DNA from: Sorangium cellulosum
GTDB taxonomy: Bacteria; Myxococcota_A; Polyangia; Polyangiales; Polyangiaceae
Reading direction: 5' to 3'
DNA: 64,000 nucleotides
Assembly (NCBI RefSeq): GCF_002950945.1
Contig: NZ_CP012673.1
Coordinates: 13,135,501-13,199,500 of the forward strand
Shown: in pieces, positions 1 through 9,684 of the stretch
Position numbering within the stretch: the first letter of the stretch is position 1
How the letters are laid out: each line of letters opens with the position of its first letter
The notes under the pieces: generated by a model
The model's database searches: none
Told to the model about the DNA's origin: nothing
The model's input: only the letters and a program-made list of their open reading frames with translations
Translations under genes and position numbers: made by a program

Positions 1-86
1 TCCCCCTCCGTCCCCGTGATCACAGGGAGCTCGATCGTCTGCTCCACACCGTTCTTATTCAGCGTTAGCTTCGCGGTCTCCTGCAC
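1..86 (-). CDS. gltA: citrate synthase, N-terminal fragment (runs off window)
   Basis: Only the first 28 codons are inside the window. From a GTG at 86-84 the translation begins MQETAKLTLNKNGVEQ and continues to ELPVITGTEG, which resembles the N-terminus of bacterial type II citrate synthases (short beta strand, then the PVITGTEG segment). A strong GGAGGAGG ribosome binding site lies just upstream on the minus strand. Citrate synthase condenses oxaloacetate and acetyl-CoA at the entry of the TCA cycle in the cytoplasm. The call rests on a short stretch only; the catalytic His and Asp residues are outside the window. Confidence 0.65.
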   Translation of the reverse strand, partial: MQETAKLTLNKNGVEQTIELPVITGTEG

Positions 87-163
87 GCCTCCTCCTTCCG
101 CCGCAGCGCGGCGTAAGCTATCACGAGGTGGGGGAAGATTGCTTCCCCAACAGAAACGAGGTG

Positions 164-844
164 ATGGGTTTGAGCGAGCCGGTCGTGCGGGGGGAGCTGG
201 CCCACCACCCGGAGGCGCCGCGGTTCGCGGCCGAGGTGAGGCGGGTCCACGGACGTTACGCAGACGAGGTCGTCGCTCGCTACCGCCTCTGCCCGTTCAT
301 GCGCGACGCCGCAACCGGTTTCGGACGCTTTTATGTCCTGCTCGACCGCGAGCCTGTCCTCGAGACGGCGCTCGCGGCCGTCGAGGAGGCCGACTCCGCC
401 GTGGTGCACCTGGTTTTCCCGTGCATCCATGCTCCGTCGTCCCCCTTCGAGCGGTTCGCGTCGCGCCTCGGCGAGGCGCTGCGGCGACGCCTCCGCCCCG
501 CGCCGGTCCTGGCCGCGTTCCACCCCGAGATGGCGGGGGACGAGACGAGCTCGCACCGGCTCGTGGGGCTCCTCCGGCACGCGCCGGACCCGTTCATTCA
601 GACGATTCCAGAAGGGTTGAACCATACGGGCACGGTGCTCGCCGGGGCGGGGATCCAGCCCGCGGCCGATCCGGCAGAGGACAATTACCGGCGCCTTCAA
701 GGGGCCGGGATCGCCGCGGTCAAGGCCAGGCTGGCCGAAGTCATGGCGGATCGGGACGCGAGCTACGCGCCGTTCCTCGCCCGGCTCGGCCTCACCCGCC
801 CCGGGCCGCGCTTCGGCCCGGCCCCGCCCTCTCCGCCGCGTTAG
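164..844 (+). CDS. DUF1415-like protein
   Basis: A 226-residue soluble protein with no signal peptide or membrane segment. It has an LCPFM motif near residue 45, a central FHPEMAGD segment near 125, and a following RLVGLLRHAPDPFIQTIPEG stretch. This arrangement resembles DUF1415 proteins (LCPF motif, then a conserved His-Pro, then a Pro-rich segment), whose biochemical role is unknown. The ATG at 164 is preferred over the in-frame GTG at 128 because it has an AACGAGG ribosome binding site and most homologous sequence follows it. It is divergent from the citrate synthase gene and convergent with the UbiB kinase. The family call is from motif recall only. Confidence 0.6.
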   Translation: MGLSEPVVRGELAHHPEAPRFAAEVRRVHGRYADEVVARYRLCPFMRDAATGFGRFYVLLDREPVLETALAAVEEADSAVVHLVFPCIHAPSSPFERFASRLGEALRRRLRPAPVLAAFHPEMAGDETSSHRLVGLLRHAPDPFIQTIPEGLNHTGTVLAGAGIQPAADPAEDNYRRLQGAGIAAVKARLAEVMADRDASYAPFLARLGLTRPGPRFGPAPPSPPR

Positions 845-867
845 GTCCGCGGCGCGCGCGGCGCTCG

Positions 868-921
868 CGCCGCTTGCGCCGCTTGCGCCGCTTGCGCCGC
901 TCACGCCGCTCACGCCGCTCA
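868..921. repeat. six 9-bp tandem units between convergent genes
   Basis: Three copies of CGCCGCTTG are followed by three copies of CGCCGCTCA. The block lies in the 98-base gap between the DUF1415-like gene and the 3' end of the UbiB kinase gene. It is non-coding in both assigned genes; the two sub-types suggest stepwise slippage expansion. Confidence 0.85.
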
Positions 922-942
922 CCCGATGGCGCGCGCGCGCGC

Positions 943-2361
943 CTACCGGCGCGATCCAGGGCTCGACCGGCCCGACGCCACGTCGGCCTCGCGCTGCGCC
1001 ATCAGGGGCATCAGGTAGGGAAAACCGGCCGCCATGGTGTCGAGGTTCGGGTCGATCTGGGCGGCCAGCCAGAAGAGGAGCACGCAGGCGCGCTCGACGT
1101 AGAACCAGTCCTCGGGGTACTCGAACGAGCGCATCAGCACCTGGAGCTCGCCGCGCTCCAGCTCCGGATCGGCGAGCTTCTCCAGCTGCTCGGGGCGGGC
1201 GCGCATCAGCGCGGCCGGCGTGCGATCGCGGATCTTGAGGAGCTTCGCGAAGTAGCTCTTCACCGTCCGCTCGAGCAGCGCGTCGTTGCCCCCGGGCGCG
1301 ACGAAGCCCATCCGCCGGAACCCGCGCACGACCGCCGCGTCGTCCTGCGCGAAGATGCCCTTCAGGATGTCGAGCAGGCCGTCGATGAGCTCGTCCCGGG
1401 CCTCGCAGATCGCGCCGAAGTCGAGCACCACGAGGCGGAAGCCGCCGCCCTCCTCCGCGCTCCGCGGGGCGACGAGGAAGTTCCCCGGGTGCGGATCGGC
1501 GTGGAAGTAGCGGTCCGCGAAGAGCATCTTGTAGAACGCCTGCACGAGCCGGAGCGCCACGTCCGAGGGCTCGATGCCCGCGCTCCTCAGCGCGTCGAGG
1601 CGGGTGATCTTCGTGCCCTCCATGAACGTCATCGTGAGCACGTCGCGCGTCGTGAGCTCGTGGATCACCTCCGGGAACGCGATGCCCGCGTCGCCCTCGA
1701 AGTTCTGCGCCATCCGCTCCATGCACGCGGCCTCGTGCAGGTAGTCGGTCTCGCGGCGGAGCAGGTCCACGAGCGACTCGTGCACCCGCTCGATGCGGCC
1801 CACCGGGACGAACCGCTTGTACACGAGGATCGCGAGGCGCAGGACGCGCAGATCGACGGCGATGATCCCGCGGATGCCCGGGTAGAGGAACTTCACCGCG
1901 ACCTTGCGGCCGTCGTGGAGGCGCGCGACGTGGACCTGCCCGAGCGACGCGGCCGCGAGCGGCGCGCGCTCGATCGAGGAGAACAGCTCGGCCGGCGATC
2001 GGCCGAAGCTCGCGCGCAGCGCGGCCTCGAGATCGCTGAAGGGGTGCGGCGGGACCTGATCCTGGAGCTGCTCCAGCTCCTTGCCGTACGCCCGCGGCAG
2101 GAAGCCGCCCATGATGGAGAGCACCTGGCCGAGCTTGATGAAGACGCCGCGCAGCTTGAGCATCGCGCGCAGCAGCCGCCCGGCGTTGTTCTGATCGACG
2201 CGGGCCCGCCGGGCGACGAGCCAGCCGGGCAGCTCACCCCCGGAGGGGCCGCTGCCCAGGCGCCACGCGAACAGCCGGGCGAGCCCCAGCTGGACGAGGT
2301 AGCTCGTCAGGATGACCGAGAACGCAAACAGCGCGCGGAAGAGTCGGACGGCGAGCGTCAT
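943..2361 (-). CDS. ABC1/UbiB (AarF) family atypical kinase
   Basis: 472 residues. Family motifs are in the expected order: an N-terminal hydrophobic segment (LFRALFAFSVILTSYLVQLG), the KxGQ motif in FIKLGQVLSIM, an Ala-rich loop in place of the glycine-rich loop (AAASLGQVHVA) followed by the VAVKF lysine, the catalytic FHADPHPGN segment and the metal-binding LDFG. UbiB proteins are membrane-associated ATPases/kinases linked to ubiquinone and other prenyl-lipid metabolism; the exact substrate cannot be read here. The ATG at 2361 is chosen over an in-frame TTG three codons upstream. It is downstream of the HU gene with a 149-base gap, so it probably has its own promoter. Confidence 0.85.
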   Translation of the reverse strand: MTLAVRLFRALFAFSVILTSYLVQLGLARLFAWRLGSGPSGGELPGWLVARRARVDQNNAGRLLRAMLKLRGVFIKLGQVLSIMGGFLPRAYGKELEQLQDQVPPHPFSDLEAALRASFGRSPAELFSSIERAPLAAASLGQVHVARLHDGRKVAVKFLYPGIRGIIAVDLRVLRLAILVYKRFVPVGRIERVHESLVDLLRRETDYLHEAACMERMAQNFEGDAGIAFPEVIHELTTRDVLTMTFMEGTKITRLDALRSAGIEPSDVALRLVQAFYKMLFADRYFHADPHPGNFLVAPRSAEEGGGFRLVVLDFGAICEARDELIDGLLDILKGIFAQDDAAVVRGFRRMGFVAPGGNDALLERTVKSYFAKLLKIRDRTPAALMRARPEQLEKLADPELERGELQVLMRSFEYPEDWFYVERACVLLFWLAAQIDPNLDTMAAGFPYLMPLMAQREADVASGRSSPGSRR

Positions 2362-2510
2362 GTGCGGCAAAAGGACCGCACCATGCTACCGCAGGGGCCG
2401 CGCGGGGCCAGCCATGCTCGCCCTCCAGGGCGGAATTCACCCGGAGAGGGGGCCGTCCGCCGGCCGCCTTCGCGCCCAGGAGCCCTGCCGCGGGCGCACG
2501 CCAGGACGGC

Positions 2511-2846
2511 TCAGGAGAGCGAGTCCTTGATCGCCTTGATCGGGCGGGCGCGGACCGACTTGCTGGCCGGCTTCGCCGCGAACGTCATCGGCTGCTTCGT
2601 GAAGGGGTTGATGCCCTCGCGCGCCTTGGTCGCCGGCTTCTTGATGACACGGAACTTCGCGAAGCCGGGCATCGTGAAGATGCCGTTCTTCTTGAGCTCC
2701 CTGTAGGCGATGTCGGTCAGCGCCTCGAGGATCGCCTTGACCTGCTTGCGCGAAACCTCGTTCTCGCTGGCCTCCACCACCGCGTTGATCAGCGCGCTCT
2801 TGCTGAGCGACGTGCTCTTCTTCCCGTCGGTTTTCTTCGCCGCCAT
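2511..2846 (-). CDS. HU-family DNA-binding protein
   Basis: 111 residues. The sequence has the HU/IHF fold signature: SKSALINAVVEASE helix, KQVKAILEAL helix, then the beta-arm region GIFTMPGFAKFRVIKKPATK and the conserved INPFTKQPM segment. It therefore should bind and bend DNA non-specifically as a dimer in the nucleoid. Compared with the usual ~90-residue HU it has a Lys-rich N-terminal extension (MAAKKTDGKKSTS). The start is fixed by a CCTCCGGAGG ribosome binding site 8 bases upstream of the ATG; a longer in-frame reading upstream lacks one. The AT-richer stretch at 2880-2960 probably holds its promoter. Confidence 0.9.
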   Translation of the reverse strand: MAAKKTDGKKSTSLSKSALINAVVEASENEVSRKQVKAILEALTDIAYRELKKNGIFTMPGFAKFRVIKKPATKAREGINPFTKQPMTFAAKPASKSVRARPIKAIKDSLS

Positions 2847-3254
2847 GTCTTTTCCTCCGGAGGTTTGTGCCCTCTCGCGCGCCAAAGGAAACACAACGGC
2901 CGCCGCAGATCCAGTGTCGAATCGTCGATCGGAGCTACAAAAACAGGGGTTTCATGCCCGGGGGGGCGCGCCCGCGCGCCGGAAGGGCGGCCGGGGGCTT
3001 GCGCCATCGGCCTCCAAATCGCCTGGAAAACGGCAGGAATCGACCGTTCTTCAGGCCTCGCGCGCCCGCCTCGAGGGCGGCCCGAGGGTGGCTGTTCGGG
3101 TCAGAGATCGCCCGATCTCCTTCCGTTGAAGGCGATCCGGGCGCGCGGGCGCCCGCGTCGGGGCGCGCGGGCGCCCGCGTCGGGGCGCGCGGGCGCCCGC
3201 GTCGGAGCGCGGAGGCCCCGACCGACAGCCGCCCTCTGCCCCTGGCGGGCGGGG
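2847..3254. other. intergenic region between HU gene and nadK
   Basis: A 408-base non-coding stretch. The part next to the HU gene (2880-2960) is relatively AT-rich and is the likely HU promoter region, although no convincing -35/-10 pair was assigned. The part next to nadK carries the palindromic repeats described separately. No coding frame here has myxobacterial third-position bias with a plausible start. Confidence 0.6.
3139..3204. repeat. three perfect 22-bp tandem repeats, each with a 14-bp palindrome
   Basis: Three identical 22-base units at 3139-3160, 3161-3182 and 3183-3204. Each contains the perfect palindrome CGCGGGCGCCCGCG. They lie 50 bases downstream of the nadK stop codon (minus strand), so the transcript could form three consecutive strong hairpins. 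There is no T-tract, so a classical intrinsic terminator is not supported. A DNA-binding site array is an alternative. Confidence 0.9.
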
Positions 3255-4196
3255 CTAGCTGCGGTTCGCCGCCGAGCCCGCGCCCCACTTCCGCTTCGCG
3301 GAGAGGCCCAGGATCGTCAGCGACTGGGCCGCCTGCGTGAACTCCATGACGTCGCCGAAGCCGACGCTCACCGAGTGGATGGGGCCGTCGAAGAAGAGCC
3401 TCGCGTCGTGCGTCTTGCTCCGCACCACGAGCGAGGCGCCCGGCTGGATCAGGGCGTGGCGGAAGCGGTACTGCTCGCCATGCGGGGTGTAGGGCTCGCG
3501 GACGACGAGCTGGAGGCGCTTCGAGGTGAGCGGCAGGACGCGCCCGCCGGCCGAACGCTGCGCGGCCGTGGAGCCGGCCGCGGGGCCCACCCAGAAGCCG
3601 CTCGACTTCTGCTCCTCCTCGGCCCGGCCGAGCCGGATCACGTAGCGCGACGTGGCCGCGGGCGAGACGTGGCAGAAGAGCGCGTCGTTGAGGACACGCG
3701 CCGTGGCGAGCCGGTCGTTCACCGTGACCTGCATGCGCGTGAGCACGGTGCTGCGCAGCGAGCCGCGCAGCGCCTTCGCGATCGCGTCGGCCGCCTCGCC
3801 GCTCGTGGCGCCGCAGAAGAAGCCGACCGAGTGGCCGGGCGCGCTGTTGATGCCGAGGATCGGGACGTCGCCGACCTGGTGGGACGCGCTGAGCAGCGTC
3901 CCGTCGCCCCCGACCGTGATCACGAGATCGAGGCCGTCCGTGTCGAAGGACTGCACCGCGCCGGAGACGAGCTCGACGTGGGCGCCGAGGGCGTCGAGCG
4001 CCGCGGTCACCTCGCGCACGGTCTGCTCGTGCGCGTCGTGCGAGGCCTTGAGGCGCGCGACGGCGGCGTCCCCGGTCTCGATGAGGTGCGTGATCCGCGG
4101 GTCCTTCCGCTCCTCGCGGTAAATCCTCCAGGCCGAGCGCTTCACGACGAGCGCGACGCGAGGTGGGCGCCGCGGCGCGGGGGGTTGTTCCGGCAT
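3255..4196 (-). CDS. nadK: NAD kinase
   Basis: 313 residues; phosphorylates NAD to NADP in the cytosol. The diagnostic GGDGT motif is in VGGDGTLLSASH (near residue 100), followed by the LGINSAPGHSVGFF segment, the NDALFCHVSP stretch (counterpart of the conserved NE/ND motif) and GPAAGSTAAQRSAGG, which corresponds to the TPTGSTAY..GG substrate loop. The usual TPTGSTAY loop is changed to GPAAGSTAA, as is seen in some deltaproteobacterial NAD kinases. The start ATG overlaps the stop of the NUDIX gene (TGATG), so the two are translationally coupled and probably form a small nucleotide-metabolism operon. Confidence 0.88.
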   Translation of the reverse strand: MPEQPPAPRRPPRVALVVKRSAWRIYREERKDPRITHLIETGDAAVARLKASHDAHEQTVREVTAALDALGAHVELVSGAVQSFDTDGLDLVITVGGDGTLLSASHQVGDVPILGINSAPGHSVGFFCGATSGEAADAIAKALRGSLRSTVLTRMQVTVNDRLATARVLNDALFCHVSPAATSRYVIRLGRAEEEQKSSGFWVGPAAGSTAAQRSAGGRVLPLTSKRLQLVVREPYTPHGEQYRFRHALIQPGASLVVRSKTHDARLFFDGPIHSVSVGFGDVMEFTQAAQSLTILGLSAKRKWGAGSAANRS

Positions 4197-4858
4197 CAGA
4201 GCTCCGCGAGGCGCCGGAGCGCCACCTCCGTCTTTGCGTCCTCGATCTCGCCGCGCCGGGTCAGCTCGATCGCCTCGTCGAGCGGGACGACCGCGATGGC
4301 GGCGAGCCGCTCGAGCGGGGAGCCGTCCTCCAGCGGCTGCCCCTGGCGCGCGGGATCGACCTCGACGTGGAAGTAGAAGTGGCGCTCGCCGACCATGCCC
4401 GGCGCCGGGAAGCTCGGCGGGCCGAGCGCGCGCAGCGCGGACGGGTTCACGTCGAAGCCGACCTCCTCGAGCAGCTCGCGCGCGGCCGAGCGCTGAAGGC
4501 CTTCGGGGCTCCGCTCGTCGACCTCGACGAGCCCGGCGGGCAGCTCCCAGAGCGCGCCGAGCGTGGGCTTCTCCGGGACGGGGCACACCGCGGGCGAGCG
4601 GGTCGCGGCCGGCGGCCGGAGCGCGGAGCGGAGGTACACATGACGGCGGCCGTCCGCGCCGCGGTAATGCGGCGCGATCACGACCGCGTCGAGGCGCTCG
4701 CGATCGACGCTGTCGTAGGTGAACGTGTCGCTCAGCGATCCGTCCGGGAACTCGACGCGGAACACCTGGCGCCGCACGTTGAGGAAACCGGGAGGGTCGA
4801 GCGACGGGATCGTCTGGACCAGCCTGAGCGCGAGCTTCGGGAAGGGAGGTAGCGGCAT
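4196..4858 (-). CDS. NUDIX hydrolase (ADP-ribose pyrophosphatase-like)
   Basis: 220 residues. A NUDIX box is visible as PAGLVEVDE...SPEGLQRSAARELLEEVGF; spacing between the first Gly and the RELLEEVG core is about four residues longer than the canonical box. The upstream WELPAG and downstream HFYFHVEV segments match the ADP-ribose/sugar-nucleotide pyrophosphatase branch, so it probably hydrolyses a nucleoside diphosphate linked to another moiety. The ATG at 4858 is preferred; a TTG nine codons upstream is possible. It overlaps nadK by one base, suggesting a joint role in NAD(P)/ADP-ribose turnover. Confidence 0.85.
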   Translation of the reverse strand: MPLPPFPKLALRLVQTIPSLDPPGFLNVRRQVFRVEFPDGSLSDTFTYDSVDRERLDAVVIAPHYRGADGRRHVYLRSALRPPAATRSPAVCPVPEKPTLGALWELPAGLVEVDERSPEGLQRSAARELLEEVGFDVNPSALRALGPPSFPAPGMVGERHFYFHVEVDPARQGQPLEDGSPLERLAAIAVVPLDEAIELTRRGEIEDAKTEVALRRLAEL

Positions 4859-5100
4859 GCGTCGAGGCGCGCAGCATAGCGCCAAACGGCCGCGGATCGC
4901 GATGCGCGCCGCCCGGACGCCGCACGCACGCCGCCCGGGCGCGGTGCGCGCCGCCCGGACGGCCGTGCCGCCCCCCCGGGGGACGCCGTGCGCGCCGCCC
5001 GGGCGCGGATCCCGGCGGCGGCGCGTGCGGGCGCCGCGGCCCGTGGAGATCCCCTGGCGCCGCGGTGACGCGCCCGTGGCGCGGCCCGGTCTGGAGGGCC

Positions 5101-5241
5101 TCAGCCGAGCATGCCGCGCGCCTTTGCGATCGCCTCGATCTCCGGGCGGCGCCGCTCGAGCTCCGGCACGTCCTTGACCGGGAGGAAGCGGGCGGCGGCC
5201 CCGTCGCGCGGCACGCGCAGGAACCGCCGCGCAATCCTGCG
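5101..5241 (-). pseudogene. 47-codon C-terminal gene remnant
   Basis: An open frame without a start codon, bounded upstream by an in-frame TGA at 5244-5242. It reads RRIARRFLRVPRDGAA, then ARFLPVKDVPELERRRPEI, and ends ARGMLG-stop. Its composition is like real protein and its codon bias matches neighbouring genes. The RF(L)PVK element recalls the C-terminal part of UTP-sugar uridylyltransferases, but this is too short for a firm family call. A near-duplicate CTGACGCGGCTGGC/CTGACGCAGG junction just upstream suggests a local rearrangement that removed the 5' part. It may instead be the in-frame end of a gene disrupted by a sequencing error. Confidence 0.4.
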
Positions 5242-5265
5242 TCAGGCCAGCCGCGTCAGGCCGGC

Positions 5266-6006
5266 TCAGCGGAGCACGAGGACCCAGACGTCGTAGAGCG
5301 CGTGGGTCCAGACGGCCGGCGCGAAGCCGCGGAAGACGTAGATCCCCGTGAGCACGAGCCCGCAGACCAGGCGGAACACGAACGAGGGGAGGTTCCAGGG
5401 ATCCCCCATCGAACCGACGTAGTGCCAGCCGGAGAAGACGGCCGCGGCCACGATCGCCCAGCCGGCCATCAGGAGGATGCCCTGGATGCCCCGGCCGAAG
5501 AGGATCTTGATCCCGAGCGCGCCCAGCCCGTAGAGGCCGGCGCGAAAGGCGATCTCCTCGTAGAAGCCGGCCCCGAGCGACATCACGACCCCGGTGAAGA
5601 TGTCGTTGGAGGCCGCGGGGGGGCCGAGCCGGAGAGAGCCGACCACATAGGCGCCGGCGAAGCGCATCAGGATGGCGTAGAGCGCCCCCTCGGTGGCGAG
5701 CAGCGCGAAGCGCCTGGTCTGGAGGGCGTGGCCGCGGCCGAGGAGGGAGAGGACGAGGACGAACGCGGCGCCGACGGCGAACGTGAGGCCGGCGTAAAGC
5801 GGGAGGCTCTGCTTGGCGAGCGCCCTGAGCTCGGCGGTGACCGGGTCCGCCGCGTTGCGGATCGGGAGGAAGGCGACGCCGAGGTGATAGAGGATGAAGA
5901 TCGGCATCGTCAGCGCCAGATCGGTCAGCGCATCGCTCTTCGCGGTGGGCTTGTCGCCGGCGGGCGCTGGGCCAGGCCGGGCGAGCTCCGATCCGGCGCC
6001 GCCCAT
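5266..6006 (-). CDS. CPBP (Abi) family intramembrane glutamic protease
   Basis: 246 residues with about seven hydrophobic segments. The three conserved CPBP motifs are present: EEIAFR near residue 145, a FSGWHYVG motif near 190, and a WTHALYD motif close to the C-terminus, which supply the catalytic Glu/Glu/Arg and two His residues. This family includes CAAX-prenyl endopeptidases and bacteriocin-immunity-like proteins; the substrate is unknown. Next to a UbiA-type prenyltransferase, a role in processing a lipid-linked or prenylated partner is possible but only suggested by proximity (37-base gap, same strand). Confidence 0.85.
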   Translation of the reverse strand: MGGAGSELARPGPAPAGDKPTAKSDALTDLALTMPIFILYHLGVAFLPIRNAADPVTAELRALAKQSLPLYAGLTFAVGAAFVLVLSLLGRGHALQTRRFALLATEGALYAILMRFAGAYVVGSLRLGPPAASNDIFTGVVMSLGAGFYEEIAFRAGLYGLGALGIKILFGRGIQGILLMAGWAIVAAAVFSGWHYVGSMGDPWNLPSFVFRLVCGLVLTGIYVFRGFAPAVWTHALYDVWVLVLR

Positions 6007-6043
6007 CAGCGATCCGATCCGGCGTCCGATCCGGCGCCGCGCA

Positions 6044-7237
<1,194 letters not shown>

Positions 7238-7469
7238 TCTGCGACATGGAAAACAACCGTGGTACCCCGGGCGCCTGAGGCCGGGCGTCGCGCCGCGCGC
7301 CGGAACCGGCCCGGCAACCGCCAGGGCAGAAGGTGGCGCGGCGCACCTGGGCCGGTGGGTCGGCGGGAGCGCGTCGCGAATCCGGGTTCGCACTGGCCAG
7401 ATCGGCTCGTGGAACGCAAAATGCGCATCCCCGCAGGCGGGCCGTAACCTCGTGCTACCATCGCCCGTG

Positions 7470-8435
7470 ATGACATCAGCGCTCTCGGTCGCGCGTGAAG
7501 CTTCGCCGCTGCTCCTGAAGCTTCGCTCTGCCGTGGAGCAAGCCCTCGAAGGGAAGCCAGAGGCCGTCGAGCTGGCGCTCATCGCCCTGCTCGCCCGGGG
7601 ACATGTCCTCATCGAGGACGTGCCCGGCGTCGGCAAGACGACGCTGGCCCGGGCGCTGGCGAAGGCGGTCGGGGGCGAGCTCCGTCGCGTTCAGTTCACC
7701 AGCGATCTGCTGCCCAGCGACGTCCTCGGGGTCAGCGTGTTCGACCAGCGGATCGGGCAGTTCGTCTTCCGCCAGGGGCCGATCTTCGCGAACGTCCTGC
7801 TCGCCGACGAGATCAACCGGGCGAGCCCGCGGACGCAGTCGGCGCTGCTCGAGGCGATGAACGAGGGCCAGGTGTCCATCGAGGGGACGGCGACGCCGCT
7901 GCCCGAGCCGTTCTTCGTGCTGGCGACCCAGAACCCCCAGGATTTCGCGGGGACCTTCCCGCTGCCGGAGTCGCAGCTCGACCGGTTCATGGTGCGGATC
8001 CGGATCGGCTACCCGCCGCCGCAGGTGGAGATGCGGCTGCTGCTCCAGGGCGGCGAGCCCGACCGCGCGCGGAACGTGCCGCAGGTCATCGATCCCGCCC
8101 AGCTCGTCGTGCTGCAGCGCGAGGTCGATCGCGTCGAGCTCGACTCGTCGCTCGCGACCTACCTGCAGGCGGTGCTCGCGGCGACGCGATCCAGCCCGAC
8201 CCTCTCGCTCGGCGCGTCGCCGCGCGCCGGCATGAACCTCGCGCGGGCGGCCCGGGGGCGCGCGGTCCTCTACGGGCGCTCGTACTGTATCGCCGACGAC
8301 ATCCATGACCTCGCGGTCGCCGTGCTGGCGCACCGCGTCCGGCTATCGGCCCACGCGGAGGGCTACATGCCGACCCGCGACGAGTGTGAGGCGGCGGTTC
8401 GCGACCTCGTGGCGCGGGTGCCGGTCCCGCTCTGA
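7470..8435 (+). CDS. MoxR-family AAA+ ATPase
   Basis: 321 residues. Walker A is DVPGVGKTTLARALA (near residue 52), Walker B is VLLADEINRASPRTQSALLEAM, sensor 1 is FFVLATQNPQDFAGTFPLPESQLDRFM, and a C-terminal lid carries GASPRAGMNL. This is the MoxR (APE2220/PA-type) signature. These ATPases act as chaperones for cofactor insertion or complex assembly and are usually encoded with DUF58 and VWA or transglutaminase proteins. The ATG at 7470 is preferred over the GTG at 7452. It is the first gene of a three-gene operon, followed after ten bases by the DUF58 gene. Confidence 0.92.
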   Translation: MTSALSVAREASPLLLKLRSAVEQALEGKPEAVELALIALLARGHVLIEDVPGVGKTTLARALAKAVGGELRRVQFTSDLLPSDVLGVSVFDQRIGQFVFRQGPIFANVLLADEINRASPRTQSALLEAMNEGQVSIEGTATPLPEPFFVLATQNPQDFAGTFPLPESQLDRFMVRIRIGYPPPQVEMRLLLQGGEPDRARNVPQVIDPAQLVVLQREVDRVELDSSLATYLQAVLAATRSSPTLSLGASPRAGMNLARAARGRAVLYGRSYCIADDIHDLAVAVLAHRVRLSAHAEGYMPTRDECEAAVRDLVARVPVPL

Positions 8436-8445
8436 GGAGTGGGGG

Positions 8446-9684
8446 ATGAGCAGCACCGAGGATCGCGAGCGGGGATCGCTCCCCGGCCCCGCCCGGAGCC
8501 CCGAGCGCTCCGACCCGGTGCTGCGCAGCTCGGTCCGGACGAGCCGGCCGAGGCGCGACCGGCCCCCGGTCGAGCAGCGCCCGCTGCGGCCGGCGCGCGC
8601 GGACGACGCGTCGCGGTGGACGAGGCTCCTGCTCGCCCTCAGGCCGCCCCGGAAGCTCAAGTTCACCCGGGAGGGGAAGTACTACCTCGGGATCACCCTG
8701 GGCGTCGGCTTCGCGGCGATCAACACGGGCAACAACCTGCTTTACCTGCTGCTCGGCATGCTGCTGTCGCTGATCGTCGTCTCCGGTGTGATGAGCGATC
8801 TGTCGCTCCGTCACCTCACCGTGACCCGGCGGCTCCCGGCCCGCGCCCAGGTGGGGCGCGCGCACCTCGTCGAGATCGAGGTCTACAACCACAAGAAGCG
8901 CGTGCCGTCGTACGCGATCGAGGTGGAGGACCTGCGCGCCGGCCAGCCGGCCGACAAGCGCTGCTTCTTCCTGAAGATCAGCCCGTCGAGCGCGCAGGTG
9001 GCCGCCTACCGGCGGACGCCGGCGAAGCGCGGGCGCGACCGGCACACCGGGTTTCGCATCGCGACCCGCTTCCCCTTCGGGCTGTTCGAGAAGTCGCGCG
9101 AGGTCGAGGCCGAGGGGGATCTCATCATCTACCCGGCGGTCGATCCGGTCCGGCTCCCGGTCGAGGAGGCGGGCCGGCGCGAGGGCGGGGCGAGCCTCAG
9201 CGGGCGCGGGGGCGGCGACGAGACCTTCGGGCTCCGGCCGATGCGCGAGGGGGATGACCCGCGCGACATCTACTGGAGAAAGAGCACGATGCGCGACCAG
9301 CTGATCCTGCGCGAGCGGACCCGCGAGACGCGGCCCGACGTGCAGATCGTCGTCGACACGGTGCGCCCGACGGCCGAGGGCGACGGGTTCGCGCAAGGTT
9401 TCGAGCGGCGGATCCGCGAGGCGGCGTCGCGCGCCGTCGCCCACATCAAGCGCGGCGACGGCGTGGTCGTCGCGACGACGATGGGAGAGCGCGTGCGCGG
9501 CGATCGCACGATGGGCTCCGACGGGATCCTCCGGTTCCTGGCGCTGCTCGAGGCCGTGGACGAGCGCCGGATGCCCGAGATCAAGGCCGAGCGCGCCGCC
9601 CGGGCGTCCCAGCGCCAGGCCTCTTCCAGCGCGGGCCCCACGAGCGGCGAGCGCCGCGCGAGCTCGCCGAGGACCGCTTCATGA
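8446..9684 (+). CDS. DUF58 membrane protein
   Basis: 412 residues. After a basic Pro/Arg-rich N-terminus (about 70 residues) come two adjacent membrane segments (YYLGITLGVGFAAINTG; NNLLYLLLGMLLSLIVVSG). The conserved DUF58 core follows: FRIATRFPFGLFEKSR, then FGLRPMREGDDPRDIYWRKSTMRDQL, the hallmark R.YRPGDD.R.I.W motif. The C-terminal half has a VWA-like appearance. The function is not established; the family occurs with MoxR ATPases and TgpA-type transglutaminases in envelope-linked systems. A GAGGAGTGGGGG leader gives the ribosome binding site. It overlaps the next gene by four bases (ATGA). Confidence 0.9.
   Translation: MSSTEDRERGSLPGPARSPERSDPVLRSSVRTSRPRRDRPPVEQRPLRPARADDASRWTRLLLALRPPRKLKFTREGKYYLGITLGVGFAAINTGNNLLYLLLGMLLSLIVVSGVMSDLSLRHLTVTRRLPARAQVGRAHLVEIEVYNHKKRVPSYAIEVEDLRAGQPADKRCFFLKISPSSAQVAAYRRTPAKRGRDRHTGFRIATRFPFGLFEKSREVEAEGDLIIYPAVDPVRLPVEEAGRREGGASLSGRGGGDETFGLRPMREGDDPRDIYWRKSTMRDQLILRERTRETRPDVQIVVDTVRPTAEGDGFAQGFERRIREAASRAVAHIKRGDGVVVATTMGERVRGDRTMGSDGILRFLALLEAVDERRMPEIKAERAARASQRQASSSAGPTSGERRASSPRTAS

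Noticed and set aside
16-2706. Plus-strand frame of 896 codons over the UbiB and HU genes
   Set aside because: Antisense to well-supported minus-strand genes and partly in another frame of the DUF1415-like gene; no recognisable protein features.
3255-5234. A 659-residue nadK fusion protein starting at 5234
   Set aside because: The added N-terminal part is an Arg-rich shadow of the NUDIX gene; the real nadK start at 4196 overlaps the NUDIX stop.
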